In this document: piece after piece, positions 16,818 to 25,516 of the stretch
Position numbering within the stretch: the stretch's first letter is position 1
Layout: the number at the start of each line of letters is the position of its first letter
Assembly (NCBI GenBank): GCA_015067945.1
Contig: SVLM01000002.1
Span: forward strand, 88,056-152,055
Reading direction: 5' to 3'
DNA: 64,000 nucleotides
From: Oscillospiraceae bacterium
Lineage (GTDB): Bacteria; Bacillota; Clostridia; Oscillospirales; Oscillospiraceae
The notes under the pieces: generated by a model
What the model saw: only the letters and a program-made list of their open reading frames with translations
The model's database searches: none
What the model was told of the DNA's origin: nothing
Program-made: the position numbers and the translations under genes

Positions 16818-18059
16818 TTATTCCTCCGTATTTTTGTTGCTATAGCGGTTGGGGTCGTAGGCACGGCCCTTGCAGTAAGGACGGTCGGCAATGCCGGACA
16901 GAGCCTTGGATTCCTTCGTCTCCTCTTCCTCTGTCACGATGCCCTTTTTGGCGTCGTACTCCTTCTTGGCGGCAGCCTTGGCGGCTTCTGCCTCCTGCTG
17001 CTTCTTCTGCTGCAGCTTCTTCTTGCTTGTGTTTTCGGTGATGCCCTCGGGGTTAGCGGCCCGACGCTCGGCACGGATACGCTCCTTTTCGGCCTCGGCA
17101 GCTTCCTCGGCCAGATGCTTCTTCAGACGCTCAGCATCCTCGGCATCGTAGATCTTGCGGTAGTGCTTGGTCAGAATGATGTCTTCGACCATTCTTGCCA
17201 CGCCGCCGATGAACCAGTACAAGCTCAATGCGGCAGGCACACCAAAGCCGATGAACAGGGAAATGATGGGCATCATCCAGGTCATCATCTTGGCGGACTG
17301 ATTTTGCTGGGACTTCTGTGCGGTTTCCTTGTCCTCAATGCCATGCTCGTTGGTAACAACGGAGTTGTTCATCCGCTGAGAGATCTTCATGGACACGATC
17401 TGCTGACCGGCGGAGATCAGGGGAATCAGGGCACCGCCGATGCGGTTCCAGGTCCAGCTGTCCCAGCCCCAGAACTGCCAGTCGGGGATCTGACCCAGGT
17501 CAATTCCCAAGAATTGGAAATTTAGACCGTTCAGGGTATCGGGGTTGGACAGAGCCAGGCCGGCCTCTGCCAGTGCAGCCTGAATGGCGGCGGCACTTTC
17601 CTGCAGCTTGGCACTGCTGATGGCCACGATTTCGGCATAGTAGTTGCCGTTGTAGTCCAGGCCCAGGGTGGTGGCGATCACCTTTGCTACATCCTGGGAT
17701 TCATGGAGCATATACTGAATGGGCTGCCGGATAACGCCGTACAGGGGGATCAAAATCAGCATGGGAACCAGACTCCACAGACAGCCGCCGCAGCCCAGGG
17801 AAGCACCCTCTTCCTTCTGCAGCTGCTGAATGGCTTCATTCTGCTTCTGCTGGTCGTTGGGGTACTTTTCCTTGATGGCCTGCATCTTGGGGGTCAGCCG
17901 GGACATCTTCATCATGCTCTTTTTGGACTTGGCGGTGATGGGCAGCAGCACCAGCTGTACGATCAATGCAAAAATGATCAGTGCCAGACCGTAGTTGTCC
18001 ACAAACTGGTACAGCCAGTCCAGAAGATAACCAAAAGGTACGGTAATAATCTTATCCAA
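16818..18059 (-). CDS. yidC: Membrane protein insertase YidC/SpoIIIJ/Oxa1 family
   Basis: A 413-residue insertase. Conserved parts are the first core helix with YGLALIIFALIVQLVLLP, the charged cytoplasmic hairpin (SKKSMMKMSRLTPKMQAIKE), WSLVPMLILIPLYGVIRQP and later core helices with MMTWMMPIISLFIGFGVPA. No lipobox or cleavable signal is seen. The cytoplasmic tail is unusually long and charged. The start is read as TTG at 18059, 8 bases after GGAG; no ATG fits. It inserts and folds membrane proteins with or without SecYEG. Confidence 0.95.
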   Translation of the reverse strand: MDKIITVPFGYLLDWLYQFVDNYGLALIIFALIVQLVLLPITAKSKKSMMKMSRLTPKMQAIKEKYPNDQQKQNEAIQQLQKEEGASLGCGGCLWSLVPMLILIPLYGVIRQPIQYMLHESQDVAKVIATTLGLDYNGNYYAEIVAISSAKLQESAAAIQAALAEAGLALSNPDTLNGLNFQFLGIDLGQIPDWQFWGWDSWTWNRIGGALIPLISAGQQIVSMKISQRMNNSVVTNEHGIEDKETAQKSQQNQSAKMMTWMMPIISLFIGFGVPAALSLYWFIGGVARMVEDIILTKHYRKIYDAEDAERLKKHLAEEAAEAEKERIRAERRAANPEGITENTSKKKLQQKKQQEAEAAKAAAKKEYDAKKGIVTEEEETKESKALSGIADRPYCKGRAYDPNRYSNKNTEE

Positions 18060-18071
18060 TTGACATTCTCC

Positions 18072-18284
18072 TTAGGGAACGGGGTCGTAAAAATCGCCTT
18101 TGTAAAAAGGATTGCAGCGGAGCAGCCGTTTGATGGCCAGCCATCCGCCCTTGAGGGCCCCGTATTTGTTGATTGCTTCCAATGCATATTGGGAGCAGGT
18201 GGGTCGAAAACGACACCGCGGTGGTGTGCAGGAGGAAATGTGGCGTTGATAGAAACGAATCATTGCGGTCAGGATCTTTTTCAT
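18072..18284 (-). CDS. yidD: Membrane protein insertion efficiency factor YidD
   Basis: A 70-residue protein with the whole YidD signature: [18 protein letters not shown], then [19 protein letters not shown] and [14 protein letters not shown] at the end. The ATG overlaps the rnpA stop codon by 4 bp, indicating translational coupling. Known as a small amphipathic helper of YidC-dependent insertion. Confidence 0.97.
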   Translation of the reverse strand: MKKILTAMIRFYQRHISSCTPPRCRFRPTCSQYALEAINKYGALKGGWLAIKRLLRCNPFYKGDFYDPVP

Positions 18285-18619
18285 TGGTTCACCAAAATTT
18301 CGGCTTTTTCTGCCAACTGAAGATAAGCGTTTGTCAGGGTCTGGAAATCCGCGTGGACGGCTTTTGTTCTTGCCACCACCACGATGTCCCAGCCCGGGGC
18401 GAACCGGTCTTCATTTAAGCGGTATATTTCCCGAAGGCGGCGACGCACACGGTTGCGGACCACAGCATGCCCCAGCTTTTTGCTGACGGTAATGCCCACC
18501 CGATTGGTGTCCGTCCGATTCCGGCGTGCATAAAGCACAAGGCAGGAATTGGCATGTCCTCCGGTGTGGTACAGTCGCTGGAAAATATGATTCAGTTTCA
18601 ACGCACTGGAAAATTTCAT
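18281..18619 (-). CDS. rnpA: Ribonuclease P protein component
   Basis: A 112-residue basic protein with the RNR signature in [15 protein letters not shown] (about 56-70) and [16 protein letters not shown] before it. It binds RNase P RNA and aids 5' processing of tRNAs. GGGAGGAATATCT precedes the ATG. In most bacteria it lies directly after rpmH; here 520 bp of repeat DNA intervenes. Confidence 0.97.
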   Translation of the reverse strand: MKFSSALKLNHIFQRLYHTGGHANSCLVLYARRNRTDTNRVGITVSKKLGHAVVRNRVRRRLREIYRLNEDRFAPGWDIVVVARTKAVHADFQTLTNAYLQLAEKAEILVNQ

Positions 18620-19043
18620 AGATATTCCTCCCTGCAGTGCAGAGATTGGGTGATGTCTATAACATACCCTCGGCCCCCGCTTTTAAGAGGGGGCTGGAGA
18701 ATTGCCGATTTTAGGCAATTCGACTGGGGGAGTTCGCATATTCGCCCCCCGGCTTCGCCTTTCGGCGTGCCACTTTTTTAAGGTGATTGCTTCGCAATCG
18801 TTAATTTAGAATCGCTTCGCTACCCTCACAAGTGCGGGGGGCAAGGGGTCTTACATCCATAAGACACCGTCGGAAATCCAAGACAGCTTCGCAAAAACAG
18901 ATCATTCGGCGGTCAGCGAGAGATTTTTTTGCAAGGCAAGGTTAAAGACCGAGGGAATACTTTGTGTATTTCGAGGGTTTTAAAACGCAGCATTGCGGAA
19001 AAAGATCCGCTGATCCGGCAAGGAGATGTTTTAAGACGCTGTC
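18620..19043. mobile_element. Repeat-filled rpmH-rnpA gap with a 162-bp MITE-like element
   Basis: The part at 18882-19043 begins GACAGC-TTCGCAAAAAC and ends in the inverted form GTTTTAAGAC-GCTGTC, so it has terminal inverted repeats of about 16 bp with mismatches and an AA on each side. No open frame lies inside. The part at 18660-18830 holds another palindromic stretch with CCCCGCTTTTAAGAGGGGG and an ATTGCTTCGCAAT core shared with family A. No gene is seen. Confidence 0.6.
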
Positions 19044-19083
19044 AAAAGAAAAAGGGAGCGGGGCGAACAATACTTCGCCCCGC
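19044..19083 (-). terminator. Intrinsic terminator after rpmH
   Basis: The stem GCGGGGCGAA (19058-19067) pairs with TTCGCCCCGC (19074-19083); the minus strand continues into a T-rich run. rpmH is therefore probably transcribed separately from rnpA. Confidence 0.8.
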
Positions 19084-19139
19084 ACGGACTCCCGTTTTGC
19101 ATTGAGCTGTTCGTGCTGGGCACAGAGCCTCAGTTAAGC

Positions 19140-19274
19140 TCAGGCAGACAGAACCTTGCGGCCCTTGGCACGGCGGCGGGCGAGAACCTTACGGCCGTTG
19201 GAAGTAGCCATTCTCTGGCGGAAACCGTGAACCTTGGAGCGGTGACGGCGGCTGGGCTGGTAGGTACGCTTCAT
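19140..19274 (-). CDS. rpmH: 50S ribosomal protein L34
   Basis: A 44-residue protein with the universal L34 sequence starting [18 protein letters not shown] and ending in a basic [13 protein letters not shown] tail. The ATG at 19274 follows GAGGAGGTG; the in-frame extension to 19337 has no ribosome binding site and does not belong to L34. dnaA, the usual divergent neighbour, is not next to it. Confidence 0.98.
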   Translation of the reverse strand: MKRTYQPSRRHRSKVHGFRQRMATSNGRKVLARRRAKGRKVLSA

Positions 19275-19371
19275 GTAGTACACCTCCTCAAAAATCAATA
19301 ATGCTCGACAGCCGATTTTTCGGCCGCAGCGATACATGGTAAATGCCCATAATGGGTCATGCTAGGGTATT

Positions 19372-19536
19372 ATAACCGAAAAAAGCAACCAGGTCAACCA
19401 TTTTTTTCTGAAAACCGCTGAAAAAGCCCCGGCAAAGTTGGAATATGTACGCTTCCACCCGCCGGACACAAGATATGGTGTTCTGGTGGGAAAAATCATT
19501 GACGGCAACAACCCGGTGTGCTATATTACAAATTAA
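19372..19536 (+). pseudogene. Possible gene remnant ending GNNPVCYITN
   Basis: From an in-frame TAG at about 19357 to the TAA at 19536 the frame is open and reads as natural protein, with LEYVRFHPPDTRYGVLVGK and a strand-like end. There is no ATG and no ribosome binding site. Best read as the 3' remnant of a gene; I do not recognise the family. The rest of the 417-bp gap holds only the family A repeat at 19553-19646. Confidence 0.3.
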
Positions 19537-19552
19537 GAAGCACCACGCGTTC

Positions 19553-19646
19553 TGTCATTGCGAGGCCAAACGGGCCGTGGCAATCCCCCCGGTCAGGAGA
19601 AACACTTAGGAGATTGCCACGTCGCCTGCGGCTCCTCGCAATGACA
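19553..19646. repeat. Dispersed repeat, family A
   Basis: A 94-bp copy from TGTCATTGCGAGG to CCTCGCAATGACA with the inner GGCAATCCCCC / GGAGATTGCCACG arms. Confidence 0.9.
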
Positions 19647-19691
19647 TGCGTGTTGGCGGTGCTTTTTTAGAGAAAGAAGGAGGAAATACAT

Positions 19692-20231
19692 ATGAACTGT
19701 ACAAAATGCGGACAGGAAATCGAGGCAGCTGCAACCGTGTGTGAACACTGCGGTGCAGAGGTCAACAATGGCGTACCCTCCGTTGAGCTGGGTAAGCCGG
19801 AGAATATCATCAACGGCATCGTCGGTGCGGTGATCGGTGCATTGCTCGGTGGCCTGTGCATTCTGCTGCTGAACCAGGCAGGCTATGTGGCTGCCATCTC
19901 CGGCATCGTCCTGGCATTCTGCACCCTGAAGGGCTATGAGCTGCTGGGCGGCAAAATGTCCAAGGTGGGCATTGCGGTTTCTGCGGTGCTGATTATTGCC
20001 ATGCCCTTCGCTGCTTATCTGGTGAGCACGGGCATCAGCATCGCCGATGGCATGAAGGAATACGGAATGAATCTGAACTGGATGGAAGGCATTCAGCTGA
20101 TTTTTGAACTGCTGGAAACCGATCCTGAAATGGGCGAAGCACTGGCAGAGGATCTGATTCAGCTGTATCTCTACACCGGCCTGGGCGTTGTTGTGTATCT
20201 GGCTAGCAAGAAAAAGAAAAAGGTTAAGTAA
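19692..20231 (+). CDS. Zinc-ribbon membrane protein, function unknown
   Basis: A 179-residue protein. The N-terminus MNCTKCGQEIEAAATVCEHC is a CxxC-x14-CxxC zinc ribbon, followed by four hydrophobic segments (about 35-130) and a basic KKKKKVK C-terminus on the cytoplasmic side. AAGGAGGAAATACAT precedes the ATG. Such zinc-ribbon/membrane proteins are common in Firmicutes with no defined role. It is single and closed by the terminator at 20231-20273. Confidence 0.7.
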   Translation: MNCTKCGQEIEAAATVCEHCGAEVNNGVPSVELGKPENIINGIVGAVIGALLGGLCILLLNQAGYVAAISGIVLAFCTLKGYELLGGKMSKVGIAVSAVLIIAMPFAAYLVSTGISIADGMKEYGMNLNWMEGIQLIFELLETDPEMGEALAEDLIQLYLYTGLGVVVYLASKKKKKVK

Positions 20232-20273
20232 CAACAAAAAGAGGAAGGCTTCGGCCTTCCTCTTTTTGTTGTT
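20231..20273. terminator. Bidirectional terminator between convergent genes
   Basis: ACAACAAAAAGAGGAAGGC (20231-20249) pairs with its complement at 20254-20272 around a TTCG loop. It serves both the zinc-ribbon gene and the TIR-LRR gene. Confidence 0.92.
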
Positions 20274-21864
20274 ATTTGTCGGAATGGGGGATGTTCTTCT
20301 TGTCGCAGTATCTGGCGGCGGCGGAAGAATCGGAGCAGATTACATGGATCTTGTCGCAGCCGTTGAAAATACCCCAACCGAAATCCAGTACGGAATCGGG
20401 AATTTCCACCCGCTCCAGGTTGCTGCAGCCCCGGAAGGCAGTGTCGTCGATCTTGTCCACAGAATCCGGAATGACGACACAGTGCAGGGATTCACACTGA
20501 TAGAACGCACCCTCGCCGATTTCTGTGACGGAGTCGGGAATGATCACTTCCTCCAAATTGCGGCAATCGCAGAATGCCCAGGCACTGACCACGGTTACGG
20601 AATCCGGAATAGCATAGGAGGACTGTGGCATCTGCGGAGGGAATGCATACAGCACAGATTTGTTTTTGTTAAACAGGACGTTATCCACAGCTTTGAAGTA
20701 CCGGCTCTTGGGATCAACCTCTATCTCAACCAGATTGGTACAGCCACGGAACGGGCCTACGCCGATAAAGTTTACAGAACGGGGCAGGAAGATCTTTTTC
20801 AGACTCTTGCAATCCTTGAAGGCATACTTACCGATCTTGGTGATTTTGTCCTTCATATCCACCCGTTCCAGTGCGATACAGCCATTGAATACCATATCGT
20901 CGATCTTGGTGACAGACCGGGGAATGTCGATCTTCTTCAAAGAGACGCAATCGGCAAAGGAGCTTTCGCCCAGTACGGTCAGCTCCCGGGGCAGGCGGAT
21001 GGATTCCAGAGATTTACAGCTGTTGAATACACCGCCGTAGATCTCGGAGATACCGTCAGCCAGCTGTACATCCTGCAAAGCGGCACAGTTTTCAAAGGCA
21101 CGCTCGCCCAGTTCGATCTCCTCATTTTCGACGATGACGAAACGAAGAGAAGTGCAGTCACGGAAGGCACTTTCGCCTACGGAACGGACATTCTTCGGCA
21201 GCACAAAGCCCTCCAGCCGCTTACAGCCACGGCAGGCCTCGGCCATCATGATTTCCGTAGTATTGCCCACATCCAGCTTTTCCAGCTTTTCACAGTTTTT
21301 AAAAGCACCGGCTCCAATCACACGAACGCCGTCCGGCACAGTCAGTCGGTTGCTGCCGTCCTTGCAGCGAAGAAGTACGTCGGTGTCGATCTGCAGACTA
21401 CGCATGGTTTCCGGTGGCAGGCTGGCGATCAGCTTGTCCAGGTACCGGGTGTCCTTTTGAATGGAACCGCCCTTGACGTGCTGCAAATTCTCAAGGATCA
21501 GCTTCAAGGCACCGGGAATTTCGGTGTTGTCATCCAGATACACCGGGTAGATCCGCTTATTGTGCTTAAAAGCGGTGATGATTTCCATACCGCAGTATTT
21601 GCTCTGCATGGACGCCGGGGAAACAAACAGCAAAAAAGCATGGCACCTCTGCACCTTATCCTGAAGCTCCTGACGGAAGTCTTCGCCGATCTCCATGGTG
21701 TCGTCGTACCAGAAGCGGAATTTTTCCCGGTCGATACGCTGCAGCACTTCCCGTACCATCACACTGTCGACGTGGGAGTAGCTGACAAAGATATATGGCT
21801 CGTCTCCTTCATAGGAAGGCAGGCCGATATTGACAATATTGGCATTCATTTTGTTTTCGCTCAT
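20272..21864 (-). CDS. TIR domain protein with BspA-type leucine-rich repeats
   Basis: A 530-residue protein without a signal peptide. Residues about 22-145 form a TIR domain: PYIFVSYSH, FRFWYDDTMEIGEDF, LLFVSPASMQSKYCGME with glutamate 94 at the position of the catalytic Glu of TIR NADases. Residues about 170-510 are 14 or so LRR_5 (BspA-like) repeats of about 23 residues, each with a VTEIGEGAFYQC-like core and IPDSV start. The domain pair suggests a cytoplasmic receptor: repeats sense, TIR signals or cleaves NAD+ (inference). ATG at 21864 is 10 bases from GGAGG; the TTG at 21873 touches the ribosome binding site and is rejected. It lies 24 bp after the permease gene. Confidence 0.9.
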   Translation of the reverse strand: MSENKMNANIVNIGLPSYEGDEPYIFVSYSHVDSVMVREVLQRIDREKFRFWYDDTMEIGEDFRQELQDKVQRCHAFLLFVSPASMQSKYCGMEIITAFKHNKRIYPVYLDDNTEIPGALKLILENLQHVKGGSIQKDTRYLDKLIASLPPETMRSLQIDTDVLLRCKDGSNRLTVPDGVRVIGAGAFKNCEKLEKLDVGNTTEIMMAEACRGCKRLEGFVLPKNVRSVGESAFRDCTSLRFVIVENEEIELGERAFENCAALQDVQLADGISEIYGGVFNSCKSLESIRLPRELTVLGESSFADCVSLKKIDIPRSVTKIDDMVFNGCIALERVDMKDKITKIGKYAFKDCKSLKKIFLPRSVNFIGVGPFRGCTNLVEIEVDPKSRYFKAVDNVLFNKNKSVLYAFPPQMPQSSYAIPDSVTVVSAWAFCDCRNLEEVIIPDSVTEIGEGAFYQCESLHCVVIPDSVDKIDDTAFRGCSNLERVEIPDSVLDFGWGIFNGCDKIHVICSDSSAAARYCDKKNIPHSDK

Positions 21865-21888
21865 AACAAACAAGCCTCCTTATTTATG

Positions 21889-23181
21889 TTAAAAAAACAA
21901 CTGCAGTACAACCAAGGCTACCAACAGCGTGGGGATCGCGATGGTCACGCCGATTTTCAGGAAATCGGTATATCCGAATTTCAGTCCGTGCTTTTTCAGG
22001 ATAGAGCTCCACATGATTCCGGCCAAAGCACCGATGGGTGTCAGGCAGGCACCCAAATTGGAACCCACTACGGTGGCATACACCGCTGCCTGAGAGGCTG
22101 AGCCGGACAAAATGGAGGAGTACAGCACGCTCATGGGGATGTTGTTGATCAGGTTTGCCGCGAGGAAAGAGGAAATGCCGTATTTCCAAACAGGCAGGCT
22201 TTGCCCCATCAGGTTGTAAAGAGCGTCGGTCAGGCCGTTGGCGTTCAGGGCCTCCACCATCACGAACATGGACAGAATGAATGGGATCAGCTCCCAGGGG
22301 GCCCGCCGCAGGCAGGAAATCAGTGCGTTTGGTCGGACACGGCGAACTGCCGCCGCACCCAGCGTCCACACAAACAGGCTGATGGCAGCCAGCAGGGATA
22401 CCAGCCACATTTCCAGACCGATGTACGAACCCACTGCCAGCAATACCGTGCAAACTGCCAGATGAGCTATGCCGACCCACAGGGAGAACCGATCCGTCAG
22501 CTTTACATCCTCGGGGGTTGCACGCAGGGGCTGGGACAGCTTTTTCCGGAAGGACAGGAACAAGCAAATAAAAGCAATTACACCGGAGACTAAGGTGGGT
22601 AGCAGCATGACCTTGAGATAGGATACAAAGTCACCGCCCGCAGCTGTCACCAGATACACATTGGTGGGGTTGCCGATGATCAGAGCCATGCTCCATGTGT
22701 TGGCGGCCACAAATTCCGCAGCCAGATAGGGCATGGGGCTGATGCCTGCATTCTTGGCGAAATAGCAGATAAAGGGGGTGAAGGAAAGAATAATAATGTC
22801 GTTGGAGGTAAATACCGTCAGCACAGATACGGTAATGTACAGGAACATAAAGAGCTTTATCTGGTTTGCACCGGCCCGCCGCAATGCAAAGTTGGCAAGG
22901 AACCGGAAGAAGCCCAGTTCGTCCAAAAAGATGGACAAAATGGTCATGGAGATGAAGAGTACCAGAATTTTTATAGGGTTGATAGCGGTGTCCGCCAGCA
23001 GAGCGGCTCCCACCGTGCGGATATCCACACGGCCGCAGAGCAGCAGTGCTGCCGCACCTGCCACAGTTACCACCCAGTAGCTGCTGAGAGCAAAGCGACC
23101 CAGCCGCAGCTTGGGGAAAAACAGCACCGACAGCACCATGGTAAGACAAGTCACGGCGGAGAGAATAACCGTTAGTTGCAT
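21889..23181 (-). CDS. ArsB/NhaD-superfamily ion permease
   Basis: A 430-residue protein with 11-12 transmembrane helices. Two half-repeats carry the Ion transporter superfamily signatures TVFTSNDIIILSFTPF and FLAANLINNIPMSVLYSS, and ALIIGNPTNVYLVTAAGG. Members export arsenite or exchange Na+/H+ or take up organic anions; no arsR, arsA or arsC is nearby, so arsenic resistance is not supported. The ATG at 23181 follows GAGGGATGT; the TTG at 23205 has no ribosome binding site. Its close link to the TIR-LRR gene is notable. Confidence 0.85.
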   Translation of the reverse strand: MQLTVILSAVTCLTMVLSVLFFPKLRLGRFALSSYWVVTVAGAAALLLCGRVDIRTVGAALLADTAINPIKILVLFISMTILSIFLDELGFFRFLANFALRRAGANQIKLFMFLYITVSVLTVFTSNDIIILSFTPFICYFAKNAGISPMPYLAAEFVAANTWSMALIIGNPTNVYLVTAAGGDFVSYLKVMLLPTLVSGVIAFICLFLSFRKKLSQPLRATPEDVKLTDRFSLWVGIAHLAVCTVLLAVGSYIGLEMWLVSLLAAISLFVWTLGAAAVRRVRPNALISCLRRAPWELIPFILSMFVMVEALNANGLTDALYNLMGQSLPVWKYGISSFLAANLINNIPMSVLYSSILSGSASQAAVYATVVGSNLGACLTPIGALAGIMWSSILKKHGLKFGYTDFLKIGVTIAIPTLLVALVVLQLFF

Positions 23182-23298
23182 AAGTACATCCCTCGGTTTT
23201 GACAAATTTTGTATGAGAAAAGTTTATCATAGTGGCAGTTTTTTGTCAAGAAAAAGGGGGCTTTGCCGTAGCGGAAGATATCATGGGAGTACAGAAAA

Positions 23299-23337
23299 AA
23301 CGCCTGCTGCAGAAACCGCTGAAGGCAGACGTTTTTT
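23299..23337 (-). terminator. Terminator after the TIR-MORN gene
   Basis: An imperfect stem, ACGCCTGC with GCAGACGT around a longer loop, is flanked by A and T runs. It splits the accessory block into at least two transcription units. Confidence 0.6.
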
Positions 23338-23365
23338 TGTATTTGGGGCATATGGCCTGTGCGGC

Positions 23366-24715
23366 TCAGCCGATAAATTTGTCGTTTTCAAAACGACCCT
23401 GCTGGACAGTGCCGTTCGCCAGGGTCTTTTTGCCGAAGCCGTGGAACTTATCGTTCACGAAATCGCCCTCGTAAACATCACCGTTCGTCCAGGTATATTT
23501 ACCTTTACCGTGGAAATTGCCAGCCACAAAGTCACCGACATAGACATTGCCGTTTTTGCAGATGAATTTACCCTTGCCGGTACGAATTCCGCCCACAAAG
23601 TCACCTTCATAGACTTGACCGTTGGCCCAGATGTATTTACCCTTGCCGGTACGATTATCGTTCACGAAATCGCCTTCGTAGACATCACCGCTTTTCCAGG
23701 TAAATTTACCCTTACCTGTACGTTTTCCGTCTACATAGTCACCGACATAGACATTGCCGTTGGGCCAGGAATATTTACCCTTGCCGGAAAGTTCCTCGTT
23801 TACGAAATCGCCTTCATAAACATCGCCGTTGGGCCAGGAGTATTTACCCTTGCCGGTACGCCTGCCTTCCACAAAATCGCCCTCATAGACATCGCCGCTT
23901 TTCCAGGTCTTCTTGCCGTGACCATGCAACTTACCGTCCACAAAATCACCTTCGTAGACGTTGCCGCTTACCCAGATCAGTTTACCCTTGCCGGTACGTT
24001 TGTTGTCTATAAAATCGCCTTCATAAACATCGCCGTTTGTCCAGGAATATTTACCCTTGCCGGTACGTTTTCCGTCCACGAAATCGCCTTCGTAGACATC
24101 ACCGCTTTTCCAGGTGAATTTACCCTTACCGGTACGCTTGTCATTTGTGAAATCGCCTTCATAGACATCACCGTCGTTCCAGGTGAATTTACCCTTGCCC
24201 ATACGCTTGCCATCTACCAGCGGGCCCTCGTATACGCCGCTATCATAAACCTTCCGGGTGATTGGCGGAGCGGGAACCACCGGAGTTACGGGGGCTGACT
24301 TGGAAACGGGTGCCTTTCCGGTGATGGCCATAACGCTTCTCAGCACATTGCGGACGCCATCGGAGTTCTCGTCCAGCGTTAGAACGGGAACAATCTGCTG
24401 ATCGTTGAGATACAGCTTCATGGCACTGTTCAGCTCAATATTTTCCAGTTTTACGGGAATGACCGTCTTGCAATTGGAAATCGCAATATTGACTTCCTTT
24501 TTTACCCACTGAGAGTTTTGGGAATCTCCGGTGAGCAGCAGGACAAGGCAGGAACAGCCGGTGAGGGCATCGTAAAGCACCTCGGCGTATTCGCTGCCGG
24601 CGGGGATGTCGTAAGGTGCCATCCAGATATCCACATTATTTTTCCGGAAAAGCTGACGGAAAGCGTCTGCCGCAGTCTGGTTTTTGGAGCTGTAACTGAT
24701 AAATGCATAACCCAT
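23366..24715 (-). CDS. TIR domain protein with about 12 MORN repeats
   Basis: A 449-residue protein without a signal peptide. The TIR domain (about 1-135) shows YAFISYSSKNQ, DIWMAPYDIPAGSEY and DSQNSQWVKKEV, with glutamate 74 in the NADase catalytic position. A proline/valine-rich linker (about 138-155) follows, then 12 full MORN repeats plus a short last one (about 160-449) with a 23-residue period and core DVYEGDFVDGKRTGKGKF. MORN repeats bind phospholipid membranes or act as rulers and scaffolds. TIR-MORN fusions are not a textbook architecture. The DNA repeats every 69 bp. Upstream neighbour at 83 bp is the phosphoesterase. Confidence 0.92.
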   Translation of the reverse strand: MGYAFISYSSKNQTAADAFRQLFRKNNVDIWMAPYDIPAGSEYAEVLYDALTGCSCLVLLLTGDSQNSQWVKKEVNIAISNCKTVIPVKLENIELNSAMKLYLNDQQIVPVLTLDENSDGVRNVLRSVMAITGKAPVSKSAPVTPVVPAPPITRKVYDSGVYEGPLVDGKRMGKGKFTWNDGDVYEGDFTNDKRTGKGKFTWKSGDVYEGDFVDGKRTGKGKYSWTNGDVYEGDFIDNKRTGKGKLIWVSGNVYEGDFVDGKLHGHGKKTWKSGDVYEGDFVEGRRTGKGKYSWPNGDVYEGDFVNEELSGKGKYSWPNGNVYVGDYVDGKRTGKGKFTWKSGDVYEGDFVNDNRTGKGKYIWANGQVYEGDFVGGIRTGKGKFICKNGNVYVGDFVAGNFHGKGKYTWTNGDVYEGDFVNDKFHGFGKKTLANGTVQQGRFENDKFIG

Positions 24716-24798
24716 GGGATATACCTCTTTGTTTCTTTTTTTATCATTTTAGCACAGAAAAGGAAAAATGCAAATATTTTCAAGGATTTTCTGCAAGA

Positions 24799-25512
24799 TC
24801 AGAAATCCTCCAGCACCAGCACATTGACCTGCTGGGAGTCGGCGGTGCCTGCGTCGATGGCGATCAGGCCGTTGCCGAAGAAAATGTCAGCACTGTCCGG
24901 ATCCCGGCTGGGATCAAACCGCCCGGTGAAAAATGTGGGCACATGGCCGCAGACCAGAGTTTTGTCCGCAAGGGGGCGTTGGCCGGTGTACTGCTCGATC
25001 CATTTGGTCCATCTTGCCTCCTCCCAATCCTCCGGTGTCGCATTTTTGCGGGCTTCGGGGGTTAGGGCGTTCTCCGGCAGCCAGCCGTGGACGAACACAT
25101 AATGCTTGGTTTCAAAATAATCCACCGTTTCCCCGATGAACTCGCAAAACCAATTCACAGTTCCGGTTTTGCCGGAAAAATTGATGGTGTCGGTCAGCGG
25201 ATCGATGGAATACTTGCCCAGCATATTCTTCAGGGTTCTGGTGGTGCCGTTTATGTAGTGGTGCGGCTGGAGCTTTCCGGTGTGCAGCAGCTTCAGCAGC
25301 ATATCCTCGTGGTTGCCCCGGAGCAGAACCTTGTGCTTCAGTCGGTCCAGATACCGCAGCACATCCATATTTTCATTACCCCGGTCGAAATAATCGCCGC
25401 AGCCGACCAGCAGATGCTCCGGGTTGGTTTTGTCAAAGCCGGCCCGGTCCAGTGCATTCTTCAAAAGCGTATAATGTCCGTGAATGTCGGACACAACAAA
25501 CATTTTTTTCAT
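24799..25512 (-). CDS. PPP-family metallophosphoesterase
   Basis: A 237-residue calcineurin-like phosphoesterase with all metal motifs: VVSDIHGHY (7-15), CGDYFDRGNENM, LRGNHEDML, FVHGWLP and LVCGHVPT. The spacing matches bacterial serine/threonine or dinucleoside-polyphosphate phosphatases (PrpA/PrpE/ApaH group) rather than cyclic nucleotide diesterases. The substrate could be protein or nucleotide. It starts 4 bp after the HAD gene, so the two are co-translated. In the TIR context an NAD-derived nucleotide is a possible substrate (speculation). Confidence 0.9.
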   Translation of the reverse strand: MKKMFVVSDIHGHYTLLKNALDRAGFDKTNPEHLLVGCGDYFDRGNENMDVLRYLDRLKHKVLLRGNHEDMLLKLLHTGKLQPHHYINGTTRTLKNMLGKYSIDPLTDTINFSGKTGTVNWFCEFIGETVDYFETKHYVFVHGWLPENALTPEARKNATPEDWEEARWTKWIEQYTGQRPLADKTLVCGHVPTFFTGRFDPSRDPDSADIFFGNGLIAIDAGTADSQQVNVLVLEDF

Positions 25513-25516
25513 AGAC

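Noticed and set aside
20188..22101. Plus-strand open frame of 637 codons
   Set aside because: Shadow of the TIR-LRR gene; crosses a bidirectional terminator and has no ribosome binding site.
21889..23181. Arsenic resistance operon
   Set aside because: The permease belongs to the ArsB superfamily, but no ArsR-type regulator, arsenate reductase or ArsA is adjacent.
23400..24230. Possible CRISPR or tandem satellite (69-bp period)
   Set aside because: The period is 23 codons and the repeats translate as MORN units; there are no unique spacers of constant length.
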